In this document: positions 1 to 8,279 of the stretch, in pieces
Position numbering within the stretch: position 1 is the stretch's first letter
Layout: each line of letters begins with the position of its first letter
Assembly (NCBI RefSeq): GCF_024496245.1
Contig: NZ_CP101740.1
Span: 62,001 to 126,000, forward strand
Length of the DNA: 64,000 bases
Reading direction: 5' to 3'
From: Sphingomonas qomolangmaensis
GTDB taxonomy: Bacteria; Pseudomonadota; Alphaproteobacteria; Sphingomonadales; Sphingomonadaceae
Notes under the pieces: model-generated
What the model saw: only the letters and a program-made list of their open reading frames with translations
What the model was told of the DNA's origin: nothing
Database searches by the model: none
Made by a program: the position numbers and the translations under genes

Positions 1-17
1 GAAAGCTGTTTCAGCGC

Positions 18-644
18 ATGACGGCGGATTTCCGCGGCAGTAGCTGGGAGGATTGCGGCATCGCTGAGGACAATGCCCATTTGGGGCTAGCTGCGCGTTC
101 AAGCATCGACGATTCGATCGCCTATTTGCTCGCGGCGCATCCGCAGGCCGGATGGCGCGCGCATGCCAATTTCGGGCAGCTCGCCGATTTCTGGCTGCAC
201 GTCCACGGATCGCTGCGCGGCGAGGGCGCCGAGGTAGCGCGCGTCGTCGATCGGTTTCGCGACCGCCAGCTCGATCCTCATGCCTTCGAGCGCGCCTTCG
301 TCCCACGGCTCAACGGCTTTCTCGGCCATCTCGAACAGCATCACCAGATCGAGGACGCGGCCTATTTCCCCAAGTTCAAGACGATCGATCCGCGGATGGT
401 CGCCGGCTTCGACCTGCTCGAGGCCGATCACGCGCTGATCCACGAACTCCTGCTCAATACCGTCGACGATGCACGCGCGCTGCTCGCTGCGCTCGCGCTC
501 CCCGGCGACGCCGGCCTGCGCGCGGCCGATGCCTATGCCCAGGGCGCCGACCGCTTTCTCGCGCTGATGCTGCGACATCTGGCCGACGAGGAGGAAATCG
601 TCATCCCCGCGTTGCTCGAACATGGCGAGCGACCGTTGCTGTAA
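18..644 (+). CDS. Hemerythrin HHE domain protein
   Basis: A 208-residue cytoplasmic protein with a hemerythrin-like four-helix fold, which in this family carries a di-iron centre for O2, NO or redox sensing or iron handling. Candidate iron ligands follow the family spacing: H61/H63, H104, H108/H109 with E112, D137-H138 with H142, and H187 with E191. There is no signal peptide or membrane segment. The frame is open to the left window edge, so the true start could lie upstream; the first ATG in view is used. It converges on the HWE kinase gene. The domain is clear, but the physiological role is not shown by the sequence. Confidence 0.82.
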   Translation: MTADFRGSSWEDCGIAEDNAHLGLAARSSIDDSIAYLLAAHPQAGWRAHANFGQLADFWLHVHGSLRGEGAEVARVVDRFRDRQLDPHAFERAFVPRLNGFLGHLEQHHQIEDAAYFPKFKTIDPRMVAGFDLLEADHALIHELLLNTVDDARALLAALALPGDAGLRAADAYAQGADRFLALMLRHLADEEEIVIPALLEHGERPLL

Positions 645-726
645 CCCTTTCGAACCGATGCAGCGGCCCAACGCGAGACCGCGCCGAAGACCATTTGCGA
701 TCCGCCGAAAGCGCGGAAGCGCGCCT

Positions 727-1737
727 TCAGGCGGCGAGGCGTCCGGGTGCCACTTTCAGTGTCACGACAAGCCCGCTCTCGGCCCAGTCGTAATCGATCG
801 CGCCGCGCAAGTGTCCGGTTACGCTCCGCTCGACCAGCTTGCTGCCGTAGCCGCCCTTTCCCGATGGCGGTTCCACCCTGGGGCCGCCGCTTTCGGTCCA
901 TACGATCGTGACGGCTTCGTCCTGCGCCGAACACGAAACGTCTAGCGTACCGTCGTCGACCGACAGTGCGCCGTATTTGAGCGAGTTGGTGGCCAACTCG
1001 TGAATCACCAGCGCCAAGATCGTTGTCGCCGAATCGCCTACGCTCATTCGGGGCACCGATACGCGGATACGCCCGCTGAACGCGCCCAGATCGTCATACG
1101 GCGCAAGCAAGACGGTCAACAAATCGCCCAGCAACGCCGACGCGGCCTTCGTCTGCCCCGGGACCGGGCGAACCAGATCATGCGCGCGCCCCAGCGCGGT
1201 AAGCCGAAGCGTCAGTTCCTCGGCCATTTCGGTCGTAGTCGAGGTCAACCGCGACGATATCGCGGCAAGCCCCGAGGCGATTGCGAGCAGGTTCTGCACC
1301 CGATGACTCATCTCCCCAGCCAGCAGTTCGCGGCCTTCCTCTGCCTGTTTCCGGCCGGTCACGTCGATGAAGATGCCGAACATTATCCGGCTTACCATGC
1401 CGGCATCGTCGCCCTTGCCGCGCGCCGATATCCATTTGAGCTCGTCGCCGATCATGATCCGAAAATCGATCTCATAGGGGCCGATGATCGCGCGCGTCGC
1501 ATTGAACGCCGCGCGGACCCGGTCGCGATCGGCGGGGTGGATGTGCGCCGATAAATCCTCGAAACTCACATCGGTGGCGCGGGGGATTCCCCAGAGATCA
1601 TAGGCATGATCGTCCATCGCCAGCGCATCGGTATCGACGTTCCAAGACCAGAGCGTGACCCCCGCTGCTTCGATCGCCCTCACCAGGTTCTTCGGTTCCC
1701 ACAACAGCGGCTTGAGCGTTTCGGCGGTACTGGTCAT
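727..1737 (-). CDS. PAS-domain HWE-family sensor histidine kinase
   Basis: A 336-residue soluble kinase. Residues about 20-130 form a PAS sensor domain. The HWE/HisKA_2 transmitter follows, with H145 in the motif GEMSHRVQNLL as the likely phosphoacceptor. The N box is HELATNSLKYG (about 246-256), and the W-x-E signature that names the HWE family is WTE (280-282). The glycine box is at about 295-303. There are no membrane segments, so the signal is probably cytoplasmic, such as light, redox or a ligand. HWE kinases often act in general stress or photoreceptor pathways, but no response regulator lies nearby. The partner is therefore unknown and this looks like an orphan kinase. Confidence 0.9.
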   Translation of the reverse strand: MTSTAETLKPLLWEPKNLVRAIEAAGVTLWSWNVDTDALAMDDHAYDLWGIPRATDVSFEDLSAHIHPADRDRVRAAFNATRAIIGPYEIDFRIMIGDELKWISARGKGDDAGMVSRIMFGIFIDVTGRKQAEEGRELLAGEMSHRVQNLLAIASGLAAISSRLTSTTTEMAEELTLRLTALGRAHDLVRPVPGQTKAASALLGDLLTVLLAPYDDLGAFSGRIRVSVPRMSVGDSATTILALVIHELATNSLKYGALSVDDGTLDVSCSAQDEAVTIVWTESGGPRVEPPSGKGGYGSKLVERSVTGHLRGAIDYDWAESGLVVTLKVAPGRLAA

Positions 1738-1941
1738 TGCATCTCCGCATGCGCTTGGCGCACGTCATACCTTTGCTAGCGTATTGCGGGGCGCCTTCGC
1801 ACACCGGCAGCCTTGCCGCAACCGAGCCTCGGTTCGACGCGCAGGCGACACATCTCGACCACCGCACTAGCCGAGAACGCGCTCGCGGCCGCCGGCTCGC
1901 GCGGATGGGTGCCAAATGCTGCGCAATCACTGCGATAGGAT
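1738..1941. other. Intergenic region between kinase and tRNA-Arg
   Basis: About 200 bases without a supported gene. It holds the upstream region of the HWE kinase gene (transcribed leftward) and the 3' flank of the leftward tRNA gene. I see no convincing terminator or operator. Confidence 0.4.
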
Positions 1942-2018
1942 TGGCGCGCCCGGAGGGAGTCGAACCCCCGACCGAGGAGGTAGAAGCTCCTTGCTCTATC
2001 CAACTGAGCTACGGGCGC
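1942..2018 (-). tRNA. tRNA-Arg (anticodon TCT)
   Basis: Read on the minus strand this folds as a complete 77-base cloverleaf. The acceptor stem is GCGCCCG paired with CGGGCGC. The D stem is GCTC/GAGC and the anticodon stem is AGGAG/CTCCT around the loop CTTCTAC, which gives anticodon TCT. The T arm GGGGG-TTCGACT-CCCTC contains one G-T pair. The discriminator is G and the CCA end is encoded. It reads AGA/AGG codons, which are rare in this genome. No integrase or duplicated 3' end marks it as an integration site. Confidence 0.96.
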
Positions 2019-2040
2019 GCACCGCCTTCCCCTAGCCGAT

Positions 2041-2076
2041 TTCGCGTGGCGAGGAAACGCCGCGGCCGCACGCGAA
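2041..2076. other. Nested hairpin between tRNA-Arg and yhhQ
   Basis: TTCGCGTG (2041-2048) pairs with CACGCGAA (2069-2076), and GGCG/CGCC pair inside it around a GAAA-containing loop. It sits just upstream of the tRNA (leftward) and 80 bases upstream of the yhhQ start. Its role is unknown; it lacks a U-tract and does not match the preQ1 riboswitch folds I know. Confidence 0.35.
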
Positions 2077-2155
2077 CCGGGCGTCGCGATGGACGTTGAA
2101 GCGGCTTGCCGTTGCCCGGCGGATCGCGGATGAAGCTCGATCGAAGGGGTGGGCG

Positions 2156-2887
2156 ATGCACGAGCAGGACAGCATGAAGGGGCCGGCGGCGATCCCCGCC
2201 GACAGGATCGGCGGCGGCGGCTTTCGCTATTTCGATTTCGTGATGGCGGCGTTCGTCACTATCCTGCTGCTGTCGAACGTCATCGGCGCGGGCAAGGTGT
2301 CGGCGATAGACGGCTTCGTGTTCGGCGCGGGGATCCTGTTCTTTCCGGTCAGCTATGTGATCGGCGACGTGCTGACCGAAGTCTATGGCTATGCCCGCGC
2401 GCGCCGGTGCATCTGGGCGGGGTTCGGTGCGATGATCTTCCTGGCGGTGATGTCGGCGGTGGTGGTGGCGATGCCGCCCGCGCCCGGCTGGGAGGGGCAG
2501 GCGGCCTATGAGGCGGTGTTCGGCGCGGTGCCGCGGATCGTGCTGGCGTCGATCGCGGCGTTCTGGGCAGGCGAGTTCGTCAATTCCTATGTGCTGGCGC
2601 GGATGAAGCTGCTGACCCAGGGCAAGCATCTATGGTCGCGCACGATCGGATCGACATTGGTGGGGCAGGGGGTGGACAGCCTGATCTTCTATCCGCTGGC
2701 GTTTTTGGGGGTGTGGGACACCGCGCAGGTCTTCACCGTGCTGGTCACCAATTGGGGGCTGAAGGTGCTGTGGGAGGCGCTGCTGACCCCGGTCACCTAT
2801 GCCGTCGTCGGCTGGCTCAAGCGCCGTGAGGGGGTCGATGTGTTCGACCAGGGCACCGACTTCACCCCGTTCCGCACGCGGGTTTGA
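2156..2887 (+). CDS. yhhQ: Queuosine precursor transporter YhhQ (VUT family)
   Basis: A 243-residue inner-membrane protein of the YhhQ/VUT family, which imports queuine or 7-deazaguanine precursors for tRNA modification. Hydrophobic helices start near FDFVMAAFVTILLLSNVIG and recur to the C terminus. The family pattern of a charged segment around the GDVLTEVYGYARAR region is present. The ATG at 2156 is chosen because AAGGGGTGGG lies just upstream; an in-frame TTG at 2096 would add 20 polar residues. tgt and queA lie about 35 kb downstream, so the organism has other queuosine genes and this protein probably supports salvage. The next gene begins within 5 bases of its stop. Confidence 0.88.
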   Translation: MHEQDSMKGPAAIPADRIGGGGFRYFDFVMAAFVTILLLSNVIGAGKVSAIDGFVFGAGILFFPVSYVIGDVLTEVYGYARARRCIWAGFGAMIFLAVMSAVVVAMPPAPGWEGQAAYEAVFGAVPRIVLASIAAFWAGEFVNSYVLARMKLLTQGKHLWSRTIGSTLVGQGVDSLIFYPLAFLGVWDTAQVFTVLVTNWGLKVLWEALLTPVTYAVVGWLKRREGVDVFDQGTDFTPFRTRV

Positions 2888-2889
2888 AC

Positions 2890-3231
2890 ATGGGCGCACT
2901 GGATACCGCCAAGCAATGGGCGATGGGCGTTGCCGGCCTGGGGAAGGACGCGCTCCATGTCTATGTCGGGCTGCTGGTTTTGTTCGCGGCGGCGGCGCTG
3001 CTGCGGCGCGGGGTCGGCAGCGCGTTGCCGCTGGCGATCGTCGCTGCCGTCGCGATCGCCGGCGAGATCTGGGACGCGACCGACCGCATTCGCGGCGGGA
3101 TCGCAATCACCCCCATGGGGCATTGGCACGATGTGTGGAACACGATCTTCTGGCCAGCGGTGCTGACGATGCTCGCGCGCTGGACCGGCATCTTCCGCGC
3201 CAGCGGTGGTGGTCGCCGGCGCCGCCGCTAG
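2890..3231 (+). CDS. Small membrane protein, unknown function
   Basis: A 113-residue protein with two or three predicted membrane helices (VYVGLLVLFAAAALL, LPLAIVAAVAIAGEIWD and a C-terminal hydrophobic stretch). It ends in a basic tail of arginines. The ATG at 2890 follows the yhhQ stop by two bases, so the two are probably co-transcribed and translationally coupled; a TTG at 2884 is an alternative start. The layout of helices around a conserved-looking GEIWDATDR motif resembles small VanZ-like or DUF2238-like proteins, but I cannot assign it. It ends 6 bases before the convergent purQ. Confidence 0.65.
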   Translation: MGALDTAKQWAMGVAGLGKDALHVYVGLLVLFAAAALLRRGVGSALPLAIVAAVAIAGEIWDATDRIRGGIAITPMGHWHDVWNTIFWPAVLTMLARWTGIFRASGGGRRRRR

Positions 3232-3237
3232 CCCGCG

Positions 3238-3903
3238 TCAGGCAATCGCGGCGAGCAGCCCTTCGAACAGGCGGCGGCCGTCGGTGCCGCCGTGCGCGGC
3301 TTCGATCCGGCGTTCGGGATGCGGCATCATCCCCAGCACATTGCCGCGTTCGTTGAGCACGCCGGCAATGCCGCGCGCCGAGCCGTTGACGTCCTCGGCA
3401 TAGCGGAAGGCGACCCGGCCTTCGCCTTCGAGCCGGTCGAGCGTCCCGGCATCGGCGAAATAGTTGCCGTCGTGGTGCGCGACGGGGACGGTGATCGCTT
3501 CGTCCGCGTCATAGCCGCGGGTGAAGATCGACTGGTCGTTGGCAACGCTCAGCCGCGCGTCGCGGCAGACGAAATCGAGGCCGGCATTGCGCATCAGCGC
3601 GCCGGGCAGCAACCCGGTTTCGGTGAGGATCTGGAAGCCGTTGCAAATGCCGAGCACCGGCAGGCCCTTTTCGGCCGCTGCATGCACCGCAGCGACGATC
3701 GGCGATCGCGCGGCGATCGCGCCGCAGCGCAGATAATCGCCATAGGAAAAGCCGCCGGGCACCGCGACCAGGCCGATGTCGGCTGGCAATTCGGTGTCGC
3801 CGTGCCACACCATCGTCGGCGCCACCCCGGTCACGTCGTGCAGCGCCGTCGCGATGTCGCGGTCGCAATTCGATCCGGGGAAGACGATGACCGCGGTCTT
3901 CAT
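3238..3903 (-). CDS. purQ: Phosphoribosylformylglycinamidine synthase, glutaminase subunit PurQ
   Basis: A 221-residue class I glutamine amidotransferase. It releases ammonia for conversion of FGAR to FGAM in purine synthesis, acting in a complex with PurS and PurL. The start [16 protein letters not shown] is typical. The nucleophile is C87 in LGICNGFQ, and the His-Glu pair is in the C-terminal motif MPHPERR. The start overlaps the purS stop by 4 bases, so the two are coupled. purL is not in the window. It converges with the small membrane protein gene. Confidence 0.96.
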   Translation of the reverse strand: MKTAVIVFPGSNCDRDIATALHDVTGVAPTMVWHGDTELPADIGLVAVPGGFSYGDYLRCGAIAARSPIVAAVHAAAEKGLPVLGICNGFQILTETGLLPGALMRNAGLDFVCRDARLSVANDQSIFTRGYDADEAITVPVAHHDGNYFADAGTLDRLEGEGRVAFRYAEDVNGSARGIAGVLNERGNVLGMMPHPERRIEAAHGGTDGRRLFEGLLAAIA

Positions 3904-4133
3904 GCCAGCTTCTCGACTCGATAATTCTCGATCACCGTGTTGGCGAGCAGCTTGCGGCACATATCGTCGATCGCCTGGTCGCTGGTGTCGTCGGCGACGT
4001 CGAGCTCGAACAACTTGCCCGCGCGGACATCGGCGACGCCGGCGAAGCCGAGCGACCCCAGCGCGTGCTGGATCGCCTTGCCCTGCGGATCGAGGACGCC
4101 CGATTTGAGCGTGACGATGATGCGAAGCTTCAT
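3900..4133 (-). CDS. purS: Phosphoribosylformylglycinamidine synthase subunit PurS
   Basis: A 77-residue protein starting [18 protein letters not shown], the hallmark of PurS. It bridges PurQ and the small PurL in the three-part FGAM synthase of alphaproteobacteria and Gram-positives. Its length is normal for the family. The start was trimmed from an upstream in-frame ATG because the family begins at MKL. It lies downstream of purC, separated by a palindromic element, and overlaps purQ by 4 bases. Confidence 0.95.
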   Translation of the reverse strand: MKLRIIVTLKSGVLDPQGKAIQHALGSLGFAGVADVRAGKLFELDVADDTSDQAIDDMCRKLLANTVIENYRVEKLA

Positions 4134-4205
4134 GGGGTGCGCCTTCGGGTGATGCGGAATGTCGCGGTCGCTATGCCGCGATGGGGCCGGGGCTGCAAGC
4201 AAGCA

Positions 4206-4286
4206 CCCCGTTCGTTTCGTGCGCTGCCGGGCAAGCGCGGGGCTTATCCGGCAGCGGTTTCTCGACTTCGCTCGAAACGAACGGGG
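4206..4286. repeat. Nested palindromic element between purC and purS
   Basis: An 81-base element. Its ends are a perfect 14-base inverted repeat, CCCCGTTCGTTTCG (4206-4219) and its complement (4273-4286). Inside, GCTGCCGG pairs with CCGGCAGC. The right arm also contains the small hairpin GTTTCTCGACTTCGCTCGAA, and the same motif recurs in reverse orientation near 46560. It probably forms a stable structure in the purC-purS transcript and could act as an mRNA processing or stability site. Confidence 0.75.
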
Positions 4287-4308
4287 GTATTGGCCCGCTA
4301 GTGCAGTC

Positions 4309-5088
4309 TTATTTGCCCCGGCGCTTGCGGTGGGTTTCGAGGTCGAGCACCGCCGAGTCGGCGTCCTCGGGGAGCAGGCCCAGCCGGCGCGCGACTTCCT
4401 GATAGGCCTCGACTTCGCCGCCGAGATCGCGGCGGAAGCGATCCTTGTCGAGCTTTTCGCCGGTGGTCATGTCCCACAAGCGGCAATTATCGGGGCTGAT
4501 CTCGTCGGCCAGGATGATCCGGCTGTAATCATTGTCCCAGATGCGGCCGAATTCGAGCTTGAAGTCGACCAGCCGGATGCCGATCCCGGCGAACAGCCCC
4601 GACAGGAAGTCGTTCACGCGGATCGCCAGGTCGGCGATGTCGTGCAGTTCCTCCTGCGCCGCCCAGCCGAAGCACAGGATATGCTCTTCGGTGACCAGCG
4701 GGTCGCCCAGCGCATCGTCCTTGAGGCAATATTCGATGATCGTGCGCGGCAACTGGGTGCCTTCCTCGATCCCCAAGCGCTTCGACATCGATCCGGCGGC
4801 GACGTTGCGCACGACGACTTCGATCGGCACGATCTCGACCTGGCGGATCAACTGCTCGCGCATGTTGAGGCGGCGCAGGAAATGCGTCGGCACCCCGATA
4901 TTGCCGAGCAATGTGAAGACATGCTCCGAAATTCGGTTGTTGAGCACGCCCTTGCCGCTGATCGTGCCCTTTTTCTGCGCGTTGAACGCAGTGGCATCGT
5001 CCTTGAAATACTGGATCAGCGTGCCAGGCTCGGGACCCTCGTAAAGGATCTTGGCCTTGCCCTCATAGATTTGGCGGCGGCGTGCCAT
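4309..5088 (-). CDS. purC: Phosphoribosylaminoimidazole-succinocarboxamide synthase (SAICAR synthetase)
   Basis: A 259-residue enzyme that ligates aspartate to CAIR with ATP in de novo purine synthesis. The start [18 protein letters not shown] and the internal [14 protein letters not shown] and [16 protein letters not shown] segment ([11 protein letters not shown]) are characteristic. Its length is normal. The ATG at 5088 is chosen because the conserved protein begins there, although the frame is open further upstream. It is the first gene of the leftward purC-purS-purQ block. Confidence 0.96.
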   Translation of the reverse strand: MARRRQIYEGKAKILYEGPEPGTLIQYFKDDATAFNAQKKGTISGKGVLNNRISEHVFTLLGNIGVPTHFLRRLNMREQLIRQVEIVPIEVVVRNVAAGSMSKRLGIEEGTQLPRTIIEYCLKDDALGDPLVTEEHILCFGWAAQEELHDIADLAIRVNDFLSGLFAGIGIRLVDFKLEFGRIWDNDYSRIILADEISPDNCRLWDMTTGEKLDKDRFRRDLGGEVEAYQEVARRLGLLPEDADSAVLDLETHRKRRGK

Positions 5089-5192
5089 GGGCGGAACCCC
5101 TGAAAATGAGAGACCCCGGCGGCGCTCGGCTTTCGCCGCGCGTGCCGGGGCATGTTGACCGCGCATATATCGAAACGAATGCGGCGGCGCAA

Positions 5193-6368
5193 TCAATCGT
5201 GCCGAAGGACTTGGGCGAGCACTTCGCCCGCGCGGACGATGTCGGCATAGCCGATATAGAGCGGGGTCAGGCCGAAGCGCAGGATGTCGGGATCGCGGAA
5301 ATCGCCGATCACCCCGGCGTCGATCAGCCGGCCCATGATTGCGCGGGCATCGGCGTGGCGAAAGCTGATATGGCTGCCGCGCTGGCCGGCGTCGCGCGGC
5401 GAGACGCATTCGAGGCCGAGCGCATCGCCAATGCCGGCGAAGACGTCGAACAGGGCCGCGCTCTTGGCGGCGAGCACCTCGATCGAGATGTCGGCGATCG
5501 AATCGAGCCCGGCCTCGAGCGCGCCCATCGCCAGCATCGCGGGGGTGCCGGTGCGCCAGCGTTCCATGCCGGGGCCAGCTTCGTACGGATCGGCGAAACC
5601 GAACGGGTCGGCATGGCCCATCCAGCCCGAGATCGGATTGTCGAACCCCGCCTGATGCCGCTTGGCGACATAGAGGAAGGCTGGCGCACCGGGGCCGCCG
5701 TTGAGGAATTTATAGCCGCAGCCGACCGCGCAATCGGCGTTGGCTTGGGTGAGGTCGACCGGCACCGCGCCCGTACTGTGGCTCAGATCCCAGCAGATCA
5801 GCGCGCCGGCTTCGTGCGCGCGCTTGGTCCAGGCGGGCATGTCGAAGCGCTGCGAGGTTTTGTAATGTACATGCGTCAGCAGCACGACCGCGGTGCGATC
5901 GTCGATCGCTTCGGCCAGCGCCTCGCGCGGCACTGCGCGCAGCGTCGCGCCGGGGACGCAGGCGACCGCCCCCTCGGCGATGTGCAGGTCGGAGGGGAAA
6001 TTGCCCGCCTCGCTGACGACCACCGTCCGCGTCGGATCGTGACGAAGCGCGGCGACGATCAGCTTGAAGAGATTGGTCGAGGTCGAATCGGCGACGATCA
6101 CTTCGTCCGCCCCGGCCCCGATCCAGCGCGCGAGCTTGCCCCCGATCCGCGAGGGGCTGTCCATCCAGCCCTCGCCCCAGCTGCGAATCAGCCGCGCGCC
6201 CCATTGGCGCTCGATCAGGTCGGTCTGCGCGGCGACCGTCGCGCGCGGCAGCGGCCCCAGCGAATTGCCGTCGAGATAGATCACGCCTTCGGGCAGCACG
6301 AACCGTTCGCGCAGACCGCGCAGCGGATCGGCGGCGTCGCGGGCGCGGGCTTCGTCGAGCGTCATCAT
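5193..6368 (-). CDS. kynU: Kynureninase
   Basis: A 391-residue PLP enzyme of fold type I that cleaves kynurenine to anthranilate and alanine (tryptophan catabolism). It has [11 protein letters not shown] near residues 31-41, D194 in CWDLSHSTG, and the PLP lysine K220 in [14 protein letters not shown]. Two ATGs are adjacent (6368 and 6365); the first overlaps the stop of the upstream hydrolase gene by 4 bases. That coupling suggests the hydrolase supplies the preceding step, removal of formate from N-formylkynurenine. The tryptophan 2,3-dioxygenase gene is not in the window. Confidence 0.95.
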   Translation of the reverse strand: MMTLDEARARDAADPLRGLRERFVLPEGVIYLDGNSLGPLPRATVAAQTDLIERQWGARLIRSWGEGWMDSPSRIGGKLARWIGAGADEVIVADSTSTNLFKLIVAALRHDPTRTVVVSEAGNFPSDLHIAEGAVACVPGATLRAVPREALAEAIDDRTAVVLLTHVHYKTSQRFDMPAWTKRAHEAGALICWDLSHSTGAVPVDLTQANADCAVGCGYKFLNGGPGAPAFLYVAKRHQAGFDNPISGWMGHADPFGFADPYEAGPGMERWRTGTPAMLAMGALEAGLDSIADISIEVLAAKSAALFDVFAGIGDALGLECVSPRDAGQRGSHISFRHADARAIMGRLIDAGVIGDFRDPDILRFGLTPLYIGYADIVRAGEVLAQVLRHD

Positions 6369-7276
6369 GGCTGGAGCGCCTTGCGGATCGCGCGCTTGGC
6401 CTGGCCCCAAGCAGCGGTTTCGGGGGCGATCAGTTCGACATGGCCGGTGCCGGGCACGATCGTCAGCGTCGCATCGTCGCCCGCGGCGCGCGCCGCAGCG
6501 TCGAAGCCTTGCGGCAGGCGGATCGGAATGATCCGGTCCTCGCGCCCGACGATCTGGGTGTGTGGCACGCCGATCGGCAGCAGCCGTGTGACCGAGGTGT
6601 CGGCATAGACGTCGCCGCGTTCGGTGGGCGAGGGGCCGACCAGCTTGCCCACCACCTCGACGCCGCAGCCATTGTCGGTCGCGGCGGCGGTGGCTTCGAG
6701 ATCGGGCAGGCCGCCCAGGCTGACGACATGCGCGATCGGCAGCGGATCGTCGGTGCGAAGCGCGCTGCCGGCGGGGAGCTTCGGGCGCGCCGCAAGCCAC
6801 AATGCCAGATGGCCGCCGGCCGAATGCCCGACCGCGACGATTCGCCGGGTATCGAGCCGGTATTTCGCGGCATGCGTCCGCAGCGCGTCGGTCGCGGCCG
6901 CGACGTCGTGGAACGTCCCCGGATAGCCGCCGCCGGGCAGATCGATCCCGCGATATTCGACGTTCCACACCGCGATCCCGTCGCGGCGCAGATCGTCCGA
7001 AATCCAGTTCATCAGGCTGCGATCGGCGATGCTGCTGGTCCAGCAACCGCCATGGACCATGACGACGGTGGGGTGCGGGCCGGTGCCCGCGGGCAGCCAG
7101 ACATCGACCTTGTGCATCGCATCGGCGCCATAGGCGATCGTCGCATCGGGCGCGGGCTTGGCGCGCTCGGTGAGCGCGGGCCAGCGCATCGGGGTGAAGC
7201 CGCCGTTAGCGGCCGGCGGCGGGGTGGTGGCGCAGCCGGCAAGCAGCAGGGCAGCGAAGAGGGCGGGACGAAACAT
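6365..7276 (-). CDS. Lipoprotein alpha/beta hydrolase, candidate kynurenine formamidase
   Basis: A 303-residue serine hydrolase of the BD-FAE/esterase D-like branch. The N terminus MFRPALFAALLLAGCATT is a lipoprotein signal with lipobox LAGC (C15) and no aspartate at +2, which in E. coli rules favours the outer membrane. The oxyanion motif HGGCW is at about 75-79, and the nucleophile S152 is in GHSAGGH. A likely acid is in VGREDRIIP and a His in GTGHVEL. The 4-base overlap with kynU points to N-formylkynurenine hydrolysis. However, kynureninase is cytoplasmic, so the export signal is unexpected. It could equally be a general esterase. Confidence 0.75.
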   Translation of the reverse strand: MFRPALFAALLLAGCATTPPPAANGGFTPMRWPALTERAKPAPDATIAYGADAMHKVDVWLPAGTGPHPTVVMVHGGCWTSSIADRSLMNWISDDLRRDGIAVWNVEYRGIDLPGGGYPGTFHDVAAATDALRTHAAKYRLDTRRIVAVGHSAGGHLALWLAARPKLPAGSALRTDDPLPIAHVVSLGGLPDLEATAAATDNGCGVEVVGKLVGPSPTERGDVYADTSVTRLLPIGVPHTQIVGREDRIIPIRLPQGFDAAARAAGDDATLTIVPGTGHVELIAPETAAWGQAKRAIRKALQP

Positions 7277-7318
7277 TGCTGGTCGTTACGACCTTCCGAC
7301 GATCTTTAGAAGGATGCC

Positions 7319-7343
7319 CTCCCCTCCCTGGAAGGGAGGGGAG
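7319..7343. repeat. Perfect G+C-rich hairpin between DUF4349 gene and hydrolase gene
   Basis: CTCCCCTCCC (7319-7328) and GGGAGGGGAG (7334-7343) pair perfectly around a 5-base loop. A similar hairpin with one mismatch lies at 28516-28540. There is no T-run on either side, so it is a weak terminator candidate at best and looks like a small member of the genome's extragenic palindromes. Confidence 0.6.
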
Positions 7344-7348
7344 TATTC

Positions 7349-8176
7349 TCAGGCGGTCGGCTCGGCCCGCCGCCGCCAGCGCCGCCAGCCCCAAAATCCC
7401 AAGCCGCCGATCGCGATCCACGGCGCGGCGATGATCAGCAACGTCAGCAAGCCGCGCACCGACAAGGCGAACAACGACCCCGATTCGCGTATCGTCTCAC
7501 CCACCGGTCCGAAAAAGCCGTCGGCAGCGGGGGCGGTGGCGGCATAGTCGATTTCGATCGTCGAGAGCGCGACGCGCGTCTGCAATTCGCGCAACCATCC
7601 GCGCGCCTGATCGAGTTCCTCCTGCGCGGTCGCGACGCTGCGTTCGGCCTCGACCAGGTCGGCGACCTTCCCGTCGCGATTGCGCAGGATCGCGGTCAGC
7701 CGCTCGACCAGGATCGATCGCTGCCGGATGCGCGCTTCGGTATCGACCATCGCCTTCGATACGTCCTCGGCTTCGACCGCGCTGCTCACCGCGCGCCCGC
7801 CGCTCCCGGCGATCGCCTGGGTCAGCCTTTCGGTGAACGGCCGGGCGATGCTGCTCGCCACTTTCAGCGTCATCGTGCCGCCGGCATAGCTCCCGTCGCC
7901 GCCCGAGCGGTTGAGTGCGATCAATTGGCAGCGCGCCGGCCCGAGTTGATCGCACAACGCCAAATGCGCCTTTTGCGCCGCAGCGATGCCGTCGGCGCCG
8001 ACGGCGAAACCAAGGCGATAGATATAGGCGATTCGGGGAACCGCGACGGTGACTGCCGAATTGCCGGCGTTCGGAGCGGCTGGCTGCGCGCTGCTCGCTT
8101 CCTCGGCGACGGTGCCCGAAGGCTGGTTCTGGCTACAGGCGGCAAGCAGCAAAAGGGCGAGCGGCAAACAGCGCAT
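7349..8176 (-). CDS. DUF4349 lipoprotein
   Basis: A 275-residue envelope protein. The start MRCLPLALLLLAACSQ is a lipoprotein signal with lipobox LAAC (C14), preceded by GGAG. Residues about 45-220 match the DUF4349 pattern, with a helical, probably coiled-coil centre rich in E, R and Q. A membrane helix (FALSVRGLLTLLIIAAPWIAIGGLG) near the C terminus is followed by an arginine-rich tail. It is thus anchored at both ends. The function of DUF4349 proteins is unknown. The upstream in-frame ATG at 8230 is less likely because it lacks the signal peptide context. Confidence 0.82.
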   Translation of the reverse strand: MRCLPLALLLLAACSQNQPSGTVAEEASSAQPAAPNAGNSAVTVAVPRIAYIYRLGFAVGADGIAAAQKAHLALCDQLGPARCQLIALNRSGGDGSYAGGTMTLKVASSIARPFTERLTQAIAGSGGRAVSSAVEAEDVSKAMVDTEARIRQRSILVERLTAILRNRDGKVADLVEAERSVATAQEELDQARGWLRELQTRVALSTIEIDYAATAPAADGFFGPVGETIRESGSLFALSVRGLLTLLIIAAPWIAIGGLGFWGWRRWRRRAEPTA

Positions 8177-8279
8177 AGCATCTCCTATCGAACCCATAGA
8201 GATCAGATCATGGCGGGCATCGGGCGTCAATCGCTGCCCATCTCGCCAGCGGGGCGCTGGCTTGCTATCGCTCGTGCCA

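Noticed and set aside
1942..2018. tRNA-Arg as a mobile element attachment site
   Set aside because: No integrase, no duplicated 3' end and no change in gene content next to it.
2019..2155. preQ1 riboswitch upstream of yhhQ
   Set aside because: There is a nested hairpin, but the A-rich tail and loop sequences of the preQ1 classes I know are missing.
5082..6608. A plus-strand open frame of 508 codons
   Set aside because: Antisense to kynureninase and the hydrolase; no motif and composition typical of a shadow.
7319..7343. Rho-independent terminator
   Set aside because: A perfect stem but no T-run on either strand; kept only as a palindrome.
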